Shown here piece after piece: positions 1 through 5,002 of a DNA stretch of 15,341 bases. The DNA comes from an uncultured Candidatus Woesearchaeota archaeon (lineage in GTDB: Archaea; Nanobdellota; Nanobdellia; Woesearchaeales; 21-14-0-10-32-9), in NCBI GenBank assembly GCA_903891505.1, contig CAITEO010000050.1, forward strand, positions 1 through 15,341. The letters run 5' to 3'. Made by a program: the position numbers and the translations under genes. Position 1 is the first letter of the stretch. Every line of letters starts with the position of its first letter. The notes below the pieces were generated by a model. The model was not told where the DNA came from. It saw nothing but the letters and a program-made list of their open reading frames with translations, and ran no database searches.

Positions 1-1
1 A

Positions 2-82
2 GGTTTTATTACAGGCGAACTAATCTGCTTATTATTCCTCTCATTATTCTCCATTGAATACAAGAACTCAGAAAGGGGTTAA
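2..82 (+). CDS. C-terminal end of a possible membrane protein (partial, cut by window edge)
   Basis: One frame is open from the left edge to a TAA at 80-82 and gives 26 residues. They consist of a hydrophobic stretch (Leu/Ile/Phe/Ser-rich, about residues 2-18) followed by a polar, charged tail ending NSERG. The other two plus frames hit stops at about 19-21 and 55-57. A terminal membrane helix with a short charged tail is plausible, but the piece is too short to name a family. It is followed by about 157 bp without a gene that leads to the first surface protein. Confidence 0.4.
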   Translation, partial: GFITGELICLLFLSLFSIEYKNSERG

Positions 83-160
83 TAAATTTTTTGGATTGAA
101 CAAAAAAAAAATTAGAAACAAAAAAAGAATCCTTAGAAAACAATAATAATGATAATAGAT

Positions 161-239
161 AAATATAAAAATAAGAATGAAAAATAATAGATTAGAATCT
201 ATTTTAAAATCTGTTAGAGGAAATTGAGAGGGAACAAAA
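161..239 (+). promoter_or_regulatory. Putative TATA box, 14-bp palindrome and ribosome binding site of the first surface-protein gene
   Basis: An AT-rich TATA-like box (AAATATAAAA, 161-170) lies 70 nt before the ATG at 240. A GAGAGG Shine-Dalgarno-like sequence at 227-232 has a 7-nt spacer, so this mRNA should have a leader. Between them, 188-201 is the palindrome TAGATT-AG-AATCTA, a possible operator near the expected transcription start. The flanking sequence (83-180) is low-complexity A-rich DNA in which I see no gene. Confidence 0.45.
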
Positions 240-1013
240 ATGAAGAATAAAAAAGGAAACACTCCTGTTATGATAACAGGAATCGTAGCACTATTCGCAA
301 TACTCGTACTAATCGTTGCACTAAGCCCAATGAGGACAACAAACGCAACAGGAAACTCAATCTTTGATTGGTTCTCATCGAAAGGAACGACAGACCGTGC
401 AGCAACAAATGACGAAACAGGTGGAACAAATACCGCCACTAAGCCTCCATGTAGTGTAACATATAATTCAGAAACTGGAACTTGTAACTGCATAGTTAAG
501 TATGGCGACGGAACAAAAAACTACGTCTCTAATCAGAATAGCTGCCAAGCATGTAAGTCAGATTGCGAAAATACATACTATTGTGGACCCGCTACTGGAT
601 GTTCAACAGGAACTGGAGGAACAAAACCAGGAGTATCTTCAGATGCACCAACAACTAGCGGATCTGACAGAACACCATCTGCATCGACAAGAGATTGCAC
701 AACATACTGCGCAGAAAAAGGACAAACATACTACACATCATGCCTTGCAGCAGGTAGCGACCAAGAACCATGCTCAATAGGAGAACAAATATACACAAGC
801 GGATGCCTCGCTTGCTGCACAGATACTACGAGTGGAACAGGAAATCCTTTACCTGATAGTGCGGGTTGCATTCCACCAGGTCAAGATTGTCTGACATTTT
901 TAGGCGGCCCTTGCTGTTCGCCTGACTATTGCAAAGCTACAGAAGTAGGATATCAGGATGGACATTGCACCGATTTAGCACCTCATCCTCCTGATCAAGC
1001 TCCAATCGAGTAA
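240..1013 (+). CDS. Membrane-anchored Cys-rich surface protein with knottin-like C-terminus
   Basis: Unrecognised 257-residue protein. A basic N-terminus and one transmembrane segment (about residues 9-30) precede the juxtamembrane motif TGNSIFDWFSSKGTT, so most of the protein is probably extracellular. The rest is Thr/Ser/Gly-rich with 21 cysteines in clusters: residues 71-121, a module at 153-193 (C-x3-C-x10-C-x9-C-x10-C-x2-CC), and a final six-Cys group at 210-243. The last group has spacing C-x6-C-x7-CC-x4-C-x11-C, which resembles an inhibitor-cystine-knot arrangement. The 153-193 module is almost identical to one in the protein at 5003, also at DNA level. The start is supported by GAGAGG 7 nt upstream. 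The many cysteines suggest disulfide stabilisation outside the cell. A pilin-like role is possible from the N-terminal helix but no class III peptidase motif is clear. Function unknown. Confidence 0.85.
   Translation: MKNKKGNTPVMITGIVALFAILVLIVALSPMRTTNATGNSIFDWFSSKGTTDRAATNDETGGTNTATKPPCSVTYNSETGTCNCIVKYGDGTKNYVSNQNSCQACKSDCENTYYCGPATGCSTGTGGTKPGVSSDAPTTSGSDRTPSASTRDCTTYCAEKGQTYYTSCLAAGSDQEPCSIGEQIYTSGCLACCTDTTSGTGNPLPDSAGCIPPGQDCLTFLGGPCCSPDYCKATEVGYQDGHCTDLAPHPPDQAPIE
653..832 (+). repeat. Copy A of a 180-bp near-identical coding repeat
   Basis: It matches 5641-5820 on the same strand with 5 mismatches and no gaps (175 of 180 identical). Four of the five differences are synonymous third-position changes and one changes Glu to Gln. 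Identity drops sharply on both sides. It encodes a Cys module with seven cysteines, including a CC pair. Confidence 0.97.
867..968 (+). other. Knottin-like six-cysteine segment (domain within the surface protein)
   Basis: Codons for residues 210-243 give the pattern C-x6-C-x7-C-C-x4-C-x11-C, beginning CIPPGQDC and containing GGPCC. This order (two single Cys, a vicinal pair, two single Cys) fits the general inhibitor-cystine-knot spacing of secreted mini-proteins. Seen: the Cys pattern. Inferred: the fold. Convergence on the pattern by a generic Cys-rich protein cannot be excluded. Confidence 0.45.
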
Positions 1014-1021
1014 ACACACAA

Positions 1022-1050
1022 TTATTTTTTTATTTTTATTACTTTTTAGT
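1022..1050 (+). terminator. T-rich terminator after the first surface-protein gene
   Basis: Runs of T (ATTATTTTTTTATTTTTATT and ACTTTTTAGT) begin 9 nt past the stop codon, with no hairpin. Archaeal RNA polymerase commonly terminates at such T tracts. Confidence 0.5.
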
Positions 1051-1066
1051 AACAAAAAACAGAAGA

Positions 1067-1074
1067 TTTAAATA
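1067..1074 (+). promoter_or_regulatory. TATA box, probably giving a leaderless mRNA for the 1097 gene
   Basis: TTTAAATA is centred about 26 nt before the ATG at 1097, the usual distance from an archaeal TATA box to the transcription start. No Shine-Dalgarno sequence precedes this ATG, which fits leaderless translation. Confidence 0.55.
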
Positions 1075-1096
1075 GTTAGAGTGTTATTCTTAGGCT

Positions 1097-1846
1097 ATGA
1101 AAGCCAAATACTTAACTCCTTTGTTTGCAACTCTAATTTACTTCGGAGGACTAAAAACAATAGATGCTCAAAGCGCTACACCTCAGACATCTACTCCCCA
1201 GAATATTGAAATAAAAAGCGAACTTATACAGGCAGATAATTTCAAACTTTCTTTGGATGATTTAGCCAAAGAACTAAGCGAAAAAAGCTACGCTCCAAAC
1301 AATGATTCCACTCTTTGGATAGGCACAAATCACAATGGTGATTCCTGCAATTATAATTTTGACAGAAAAAAAAGATTCTTAGGTTCTGATTCTTACGTGA
1401 ATAACAATCCCTCAACGCCTCGAAGAAAAATGCAAATACATTTCAATCACGATGGAAATATATCTGAGATAATTCTCACAGAAGGTGAAAAATGGAAAAC
1501 TACAAAGCCTGTTCTCTTCGAAGTATATGGGAAAAAAACAGGTGAAGATAACATATTACTTCATAAGTTCAAGTACAACAAACAAAGTAATTTCACTGAA
1601 TGGACCTGCACAGATAACCATAAAAATTTAGAATTCGAAGTAAAAATAAATTATGATAAACAAGGAAGACTTATACAAGAAAAAAAAATAGACAAATATA
1701 GTACAGTGGAAAAAACCATAAGCTATGATTATTCAAATCAAAACATAATAAAAACAATCAATGAATATGATGAGACAACACGATTCAAGTATGATAAATC
1801 AACAGATTCTTGGATTCCGCTTGAAGCCAAATCAAAAACGGAATAG
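1097..1846 (+). CDS. Secreted hypothetical protein with YD-repeat-like beta hairpins
   Basis: 249 residues, family not recognised. The N-terminus has a short basic region and a hydrophobic stretch (residues 5-18) followed by a possible signal-peptidase site near TIDAQSA, so export is likely. Residues 25-40 are a Gln/Thr/Pro-rich linker. From about 110 onward there are alternating aromatic/hydrophobic strands and turns such as HFNHDGNISEI, NYDKQGRLIQE and SYDYSNQN, a pattern like YD/RHS-type beta hairpins, but too irregular to assign to that family. There are two Cys (84 and 171), possibly a disulfide. It has its own promoter (TATA at 1067) and stands between two other envelope genes on the same strand. 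Substrate and partner are unknown. An outer-surface or lipoprotein-like role is possible but no lipobox Cys is seen. Confidence 0.75.
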   Translation: MKAKYLTPLFATLIYFGGLKTIDAQSATPQTSTPQNIEIKSELIQADNFKLSLDDLAKELSEKSYAPNNDSTLWIGTNHNGDSCNYNFDRKKRFLGSDSYVNNNPSTPRRKMQIHFNHDGNISEIILTEGEKWKTTKPVLFEVYGKKTGEDNILLHKFKYNKQSNFTEWTCTDNHKNLEFEVKINYDKQGRLIQEKKIDKYSTVEKTISYDYSNQNIIKTINEYDETTRFKYDKSTDSWIPLEAKSKTE

Positions 1847-1875
1847 ACTTCTAAATTACATCCAAAAACGAAAAG

Positions 1876-1929
1876 ATTAAAATATAGAACCAATCTAAAC
1901 GCAGTTGGGGGAATTAAAAAGGGGATTTT
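1876..1929 (+). promoter_or_regulatory. TATA box and leader of the 1930 gene
   Basis: The AT-rich box ATTAAAATATA (1876-1886) lies about 49 nt upstream of the ATG at 1930, so transcription should start near 1907. The short leader ends AAAAAGGGGATTTT, a weak G-rich ribosome binding site. Confidence 0.4.
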
Positions 1930-2412
1930 ATGGATAAGCTAACTCAATTTGTTAATGAGCAGATTAAATCCGGCGCTGACCCGACGGAACTAAAAGCTCA
2001 TCTTGCTAAAAATGGTTGGAATGATAAAGATATTAATACAGCAATAGCAAATGCCACCGGACGATCTACGAGACGAAAAATCGCGTTTGCAATGGTTGGA
2101 ATAATTATTGTTGCAATTCTCGTTTACAGTCTCATATCTTTAGTAAATACTACAACGCATATACCCAATACACAGACAAATAATACTAACCACAATATTA
2201 ATACAAATACTCAAGACTTGAAAACAAATACACCTAGCGTACAAGGCTGTTCAGATAAAGAAGATAGCATGGAGAAAGATTCTTGCTATAAACTCCTGTT
2301 AAAAAACGGATTTGAATGCAACACCCTTACTGATAGCATAGAATCTACATCCTGCACGAGAGCAAACGAAGAACTTATGCTCAAAGGTGTATATATAATT
2401 GAAGAAAATTAG
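1930..2412 (+). CDS. Small single-pass membrane protein with N-terminal helical domain and Cys-repeat tail
   Basis: 160 residues in three parts. Residues 1-43 are predicted helical, with the pattern FVNEQIKSGADPTELKAHL followed by NGW. This is a small alpha-helical domain (L...GW...I..A) often found before a membrane helix in DPANN archaea and Patescibacteria. After the basic RSTRRK comes one transmembrane segment (51-72). An Asn/Thr-rich linker (73-105) joins it to a tail with Cys 107, 119, 130 and 142. Part of the tail, CSDKEDSMEKDSCYKLLL, matches the C-x11-C 'KD.CY..L' type of repeat common in DPANN exported proteins. By topology the helical domain would be cytoplasmic and the Cys tail outside. 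Function unknown. The gene is convergent with the KH-protein gene downstream. Confidence 0.75.
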   Translation: MDKLTQFVNEQIKSGADPTELKAHLAKNGWNDKDINTAIANATGRSTRRKIAFAMVGIIIVAILVYSLISLVNTTTHIPNTQTNNTNHNINTNTQDLKTNTPSVQGCSDKEDSMEKDSCYKLLLKNGFECNTLTDSIESTSCTRANEELMLKGVYIIEEN

Positions 2413-2431
2413 AACTTCTAAAATAAAGAAA

Positions 2432-2524
2432 ACTCGCTGCTTGGAGCTATAGAAAATCAATGGATTTTCTATTCCGGAAATTCAAAGAATTTCCGTTATA
2501 CTCGCCCTAAAGGCTAGGTATTAA
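2432..2524. repeat. Structured convergent gap: two perfect hairpins between ACTCGC sequences
   Basis: Between two gene 3' ends there are two adjacent perfect stem-loops. Stem 1 is 2449-2458 with 2463-2472 (10 bp, loop AATG). Stem 2 is 2475-2483 with 2487-2495 (9 bp, loop AAA). They are separated by only 2 nt. Outside them, ACTCGCTGCTTGGAGCTA (from 2432) and ACTCGCCCTAAAGGCTA (from 2500) look like a degenerate direct repeat. It could be a bidirectional transcript end, a REP-like palindromic repeat or a small structured RNA. No T tract follows the hairpins directly. Confidence 0.6.
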
Positions 2525-2534
2525 GCCGTCTTTC

Positions 2535-2562
2535 AAATAAAGAAAAAATAATTTTTATTAAA
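2535..2562 (-). terminator. T-rich terminator of the KH-RIO1 strand
   Basis: Read on the minus strand, about 13 nt after the KH-protein stop, the sequence is T-rich (ATTATTTTTTCTTTATTT). It is a plausible archaeal oligo-T termination signal for the minus-strand genes. Confidence 0.4.
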
Positions 2563-2574
2563 TAAATTAGTTTC

Positions 2575-3261
2575 TTACCAATCAACAGCACGTTTTTCCC
2601 TGAGTGTTCGCCTGTTCTTCTCAAGCCAACGATATACATTAGAATGCGGACTTCCAAGAAGAAGACTCTCTATTGCTTTTTTAGCAACGACAACTCCTTC
2701 AAGATCGCCTATGATGCTGATTGTTTTTCCGTAAACCGAAATGAATGTTCCTGTTAATTCCTCGATTGTTTGCCTTGATTTACCTTCAGTTCCAATCACT
2801 CGTCCTTTAACACGCTCAAAATGATCTTTGTTTCGAACATAATCAAGCAAAGATATCACTTCAAGACCATAATCCTGCTTTAACAATAGACGTGCAATAT
2901 CAGGATTAAATCCTCGTCCAATCGCTTTAACGACCTCGCGAAGAGCATACATCTTTATAGAATCACCGCCCGATATTCGAACATCGCCCTCTTTCGAGTC
3001 GATGTCCATCTTGCAATTAGTATAACCTTCAAGTTCGCGTTTTACTTCGCCGCCTTTACCTACAAGTACAGCAACACGTTCCTTTGGAATTTTAACTTCA
3101 AATGCAAAATCCATCCTGCTGGCAAGCACTGATTCATCCATTACATTCAAAGATTCATGGTCACTAACGTTTCCATGCCCAACGGCATCTTCATCCATTG
3201 TGGACTTCTTTTTAGATTTAGTCTCCTTTAAAACAACGCTCGCTTCTTTCTTCTTCGCCAT
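2575..3261 (-). CDS. KH-domain RNA-binding protein, archaeal Dim2/Pno1 homologue
   Basis: 228 residues. Two KH-type units are visible: the first has the GxxG loop VGKGGEV (67-73), the second GTEGKSR (157-163). The C-terminus has the family signature LLLGSPHSNVYRWLEK (201-215), which corresponds to the GSP-VY segment of eukaryotic Pno1/Dim2. These proteins bind pre-rRNA near the 3' end of small-subunit rRNA during 40S/30S maturation. Residues 1-50 form a Lys-then-acidic extension of low complexity. The gene lies 65 bp downstream of the RIO1 kinase gene on the same strand, an archaeal pairing that fits a joint job in small-subunit assembly. A TATA-like TTTAAAAA at 3283-3290 (minus strand) is 25 nt before the ATG, so a leaderless mRNA is likely, although AGGAG also lies just before the ATG. 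Confidence 0.92.
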   Translation of the reverse strand: MAKKKEASVVLKETKSKKKSTMDEDAVGHGNVSDHESLNVMDESVLASRMDFAFEVKIPKERVAVLVGKGGEVKRELEGYTNCKMDIDSKEGDVRISGGDSIKMYALREVVKAIGRGFNPDIARLLLKQDYGLEVISLLDYVRNKDHFERVKGRVIGTEGKSRQTIEELTGTFISVYGKTISIIGDLEGVVVAKKAIESLLLGSPHSNVYRWLEKNRRTLREKRAVDW

Positions 3262-3281
3262 TCTCCTAGAAATGACTATGC

Positions 3282-3290
3282 GTTTTTAAA
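3282..3290 (-). promoter_or_regulatory. TATA box of the KH-protein gene
   Basis: On the minus strand CTTTAAAAAC is centred about 25 nt upstream of the ATG at 3261. It suggests that the KH gene has its own promoter despite following RIO1. Confidence 0.45.
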
Positions 3291-3326
3291 GGTTTAGGAG
3301 AAACTGAAGTAAAAACCAAATACTGC

Positions 3327-4061
3327 TTACAACTCCGCAAGTCGTTTCTCAAAGTGTGCAAGGATTTCCTTTGAGATTTTTTCCTGGTCGAATTTCACGT
3401 GTTTCTTGAACACTCTAAATATATTTTTCATGTCGCTCTCAAGAAGCTCTTTTGCATTCTGAGTTTTTAGAACAGTTGATTGACTCATGTCAATAAAAAC
3501 TGGTTTATTCTTGTAATTTAAAATATTAAAATCAGATAAATCACCGTGCACTAAACCCGCATCTAGCATTCCTTTTATTCCTTTGATTACAAGCTTGAAG
3601 AACGCATCAGCGTTCTCTGGGAACTCATCTTTGAGCATCGGCGCAGGACTTTCATCCCCGATATACTCCATCATCAAAATATTATCTTTAAAGCCAAGAG
3701 GGGTTGGAACTTTTACTTTTTCACGCGCCAAAAGAAGATTCCTATACTCCCGTTGCACCCAGGAATAAACTATTTTTCTCTTCTGATTCTCAATACCTGA
3801 AAACCTCGGATCTGCATTAATATAATAGAACATGTTATTAAAATTCTTATTTTCAAGACGATAAATCTTGACAATTATTTTTGTTCCATCATGTCTTGTC
3901 GCGATAAAAACGTTCGCTTCCTTGCCTAGCGCGATTTGACTTGTTAATTCCTTGAAATACTTTTGACTCGACAATTCAAAAATAATCCTATTAGAATGCT
4001 GGTCAAAGACGTTGTTGTACGTCTTCCACTCTTCACGCGACTTTCTTGACTTGCGAACCAT
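3327..4061 (-). CDS. rio1: RIO1-type serine/threonine protein kinase
   Basis: 244 residues, normal for archaeal RIO1. Kinase elements are in order: the RIO ATP loop ALGKEANVF (44-52), the ATP-positioning Lys65 in IVKIYR, the RIO1-specific flexible loop region (71-97), hinge MMEYIGD (130-136), catalytic loop LVHGDLSDFNIL (170-181) with Asp174 and Asn179, and metal-binding Asp191 in FIDMSQS. All key residues are present, so it should be an active ATP-binding enzyme. The family acts in the last steps of small ribosomal subunit maturation, releasing assembly factors. Its neighbour downstream is the Dim2/Pno1-like KH protein, which supports this role. The ATG at 4061 is 25 nt from a TATA-like TTTAAAA (4084-4090, minus strand), consistent with a leaderless mRNA. 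The upstream neighbour is divergent (PIN protein). Confidence 0.96.
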   Translation of the reverse strand: MVRKSRKSREEWKTYNNVFDQHSNRIIFELSSQKYFKELTSQIALGKEANVFIATRHDGTKIIVKIYRLENKNFNNMFYYINADPRFSGIENQKRKIVYSWVQREYRNLLLAREKVKVPTPLGFKDNILMMEYIGDESPAPMLKDEFPENADAFFKLVIKGIKGMLDAGLVHGDLSDFNILNYKNKPVFIDMSQSTVLKTQNAKELLESDMKNIFRVFKKHVKFDQEKISKEILAHFEKRLAEL

Positions 4062-4082
4062 AGCAATATGGAAGAGGATGGA

Positions 4083-4141
4083 GTTTAAAAAATATACGGC
4101 GGAAGCTTTGCGGAAAAATACGTGAAACGCGTATTAATTAA
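4083..4141. promoter_or_regulatory. Divergent promoter region with inverted repeat (RIO1 / PIN gene)
   Basis: For RIO1 (minus) the TATA-like box is 4084-4090. For the PIN gene (plus) the box TATTAATTAA (4132-4141) is about 25 nt before the ATG at 4161. An inverted repeat AATACGTG-AAA-CGCGTATT (4117-4135; 8-bp arms, one G-T mispair) overlaps the start of the PIN TATA box, where a bound repressor would block transcription. Confidence 0.45.
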
Positions 4142-4160
4142 TTTGATTGTTTGTACACTT

Positions 4161-4550
4161 ATGACAAATTACTACATCGACACAGTAATCTGGATTGATC
4201 TCTATGAATGGCGAAAAGGATTTCACGATGAACCTCTTGGCGAATATGCTATGAAATTATTCTCACATATAATAGACTCAGGTGGTAGAGTCATCTTTTC
4301 AGATTTGCATATAACTGAACTAGGAATGAAATATTCTACAGAAGAAACAATAGAAATCATGAGCAGAGTTATTAACAACATCGAGATAGTTGATTCGTCT
4401 TTAACTCAAAGAAACGAAGCAAAAAGAATAGCGAAAGAGTTAAACATTCCTGAAGGTGACGTCCTTCACGCCTTGATTGCAAAGTCAAATGAATGCATTT
4501 TGATAACAAGAGATAATCATTTCAAAAAACTTAGTAATATATGCGAATAG
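4161..4550 (+). CDS. PIN-domain ribonuclease, VapC-like
   Basis: 129 residues with the ATG at 4161; the frame is also open from a GTG at 4122, but the PIN fold begins right at NYYIDTVIW. The four acidic positions of the PIN active site are visible: Asp7 (YYIDT), Glu53 (ITELG), Asp100 (EGDVLHALIA) and Asp118 (LITRDNHF). VapC-type PIN proteins are Mg-dependent endoribonucleases, many acting as toxins on tRNA or rRNA. The start choice is supported by a TATA box 25 nt upstream (leaderless). No antitoxin gene lies upstream in the same operon. The nearest candidate, a ribbon-helix-helix protein, lies tail to tail 30 bp downstream. It could be a toxin or a housekeeping PIN nuclease. Confidence 0.85.
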   Translation: MTNYYIDTVIWIDLYEWRKGFHDEPLGEYAMKLFSHIIDSGGRVIFSDLHITELGMKYSTEETIEIMSRVINNIEIVDSSLTQRNEAKRIAKELNIPEGDVLHALIAKSNECILITRDNHFKKLSNICE

Positions 4551-4580
4551 TTCAAGCCAGAAGAGATAATAAAATAGAAT

Positions 4581-4841
4581 TTAATCGTTCTTTGTCAATT
4601 CCTTGAACGCCATCTTCCGTATCATATGAAGCTCGGCATCCGTCGTCTTCTTTCCTTTATGTGCGCCTTTCAGATGGATAATCGACATCATTGCTTCCTT
4701 GTATTTTGTTTTGTCAATTTTCTCGCGCAAAGCTTCACGAATGAATTCTGTCCTGTTATGATAGTTTGATTTTTCGACGAGTGCATCAATTTCTTTGAGG
4801 AATTTGTCCTCGAGTTTCATCGTGATCATTTCTGTTGTCAT
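4581..4841 (-). CDS. Ribbon-helix-helix (CopG/Arc-type) DNA-binding protein, possible antitoxin
   Basis: 86 residues from the ATG at 4841. The open frame continues upstream into AT-rich promoter DNA, but that extension (rich in Tyr/Ile/Phe) is not plausible protein. Residues 4-15 (EMITMKLEDKFL) fit the DNA-contacting beta strand, followed by helix A (LKEIDALVEKS) and the turn plus helix B NRTEFIREALREKI (29-42). This is the classic RHH pattern of small dimeric repressors and VapB-type antitoxins. The Lys-rich C-terminal tail (44-86) could bind a partner. The TATA box CTTTATATATAC (4861-4872, minus strand) is about 25 nt from the ATG, so the mRNA should be leaderless. It is convergent with the PIN gene. 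Whether the two form a toxin-antitoxin pair is inference. Confidence 0.85.
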   Translation of the reverse strand: MTTEMITMKLEDKFLKEIDALVEKSNYHNRTEFIREALREKIDKTKYKEAMMSIIHLKGAHKGKKTTDAELHMIRKMAFKELTKND

Positions 4842-4860
4842 AATACACCATATATGCTTT

Positions 4861-4872
4861 GTATATATAAAG
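4861..4872 (-). promoter_or_regulatory. TATA box of the RHH gene
   Basis: GTATATATAAAG on the plus strand reads CTTTATATATAC on the minus strand and is centred 25 nt upstream of the ATG at 4841. It is one of the best archaeal TATA matches in the window. Confidence 0.6.
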
Positions 4873-4919
4873 ATTTCGGGGAACGAAGCGGAAAAGTATG
4901 TTAAATATTTCATAAAACG

Positions 4920-4934
4920 ATATATATATATATA
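4920..4934 (+). promoter_or_regulatory. (AT)7 tract, probable TATA element of the large surface-protein gene
   Basis: A pure 15-nt alternating AT run lies about 75 nt upstream of the ATG at 5003. Transcription would start near 4955 and give a leader of about 48 nt that keeps the strong ribosome binding site. Simple AT repeats change length by slippage, so the TATA context could vary between strains. Confidence 0.45.
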
Positions 4935-4989
4935 CCAAAAATACAAAGAACTCAAAATAATAGTTAAAATTAAATTAGGAACTTTTTTT

Positions 4990-4994
4990 GGAGG
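4990..4994 (+). promoter_or_regulatory. Strong Shine-Dalgarno site that fixes the start at 5003
   Basis: GGAGG with an 8-nt spacer to the ATG at 5003. The in-frame TTG at 4988 overlaps this site and is therefore not the start. Confidence 0.75.
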
Positions 4995-5002
4995 GTCTAA
5001 AT

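Noticed and set aside
68..493. 141-codon open frame on the minus strand over the first surface gene
   Set aside because: It is antisense to a well-supported gene with a transmembrane helix and Cys modules. Its protein is Phe/Ile/Leu-rich as expected from complementing A-rich DNA, and the similar antisense frame at 4975-5193 exists only because the two surface genes share sequence.
502..780. Plus-strand overlapping frame inside the first surface gene, with a similar one at 5616-5798
   Set aside because: The two products look conserved, but only because the DNA lies in the 180-bp repeat. Four of the five differences are silent in the main frame, so the main frame is the selected one.
2475..2495. 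T-arm-like sequence TTCAAAG in the second hairpin as evidence for a tRNA
   Set aside because: No anticodon arm, acceptor stem or CCA-side pairing could be placed around it, and the loop does not keep the last pyrimidine of a T-loop.
4122..4160. GTG at 4122 as start of the PIN gene
   Set aside because: The extra 13 residues precede the PIN fold and the GTG lies inside the promoter inverted repeat. The ATG at 4161 is 25 nt from a good TATA box.
4842..4955. Upstream extension of the RHH protein to an ATG at 4955
   Set aside because: The 38 extra residues are Tyr/Phe/Ile-rich translation of promoter DNA, and the TATA box for this gene would be inside the coding region.
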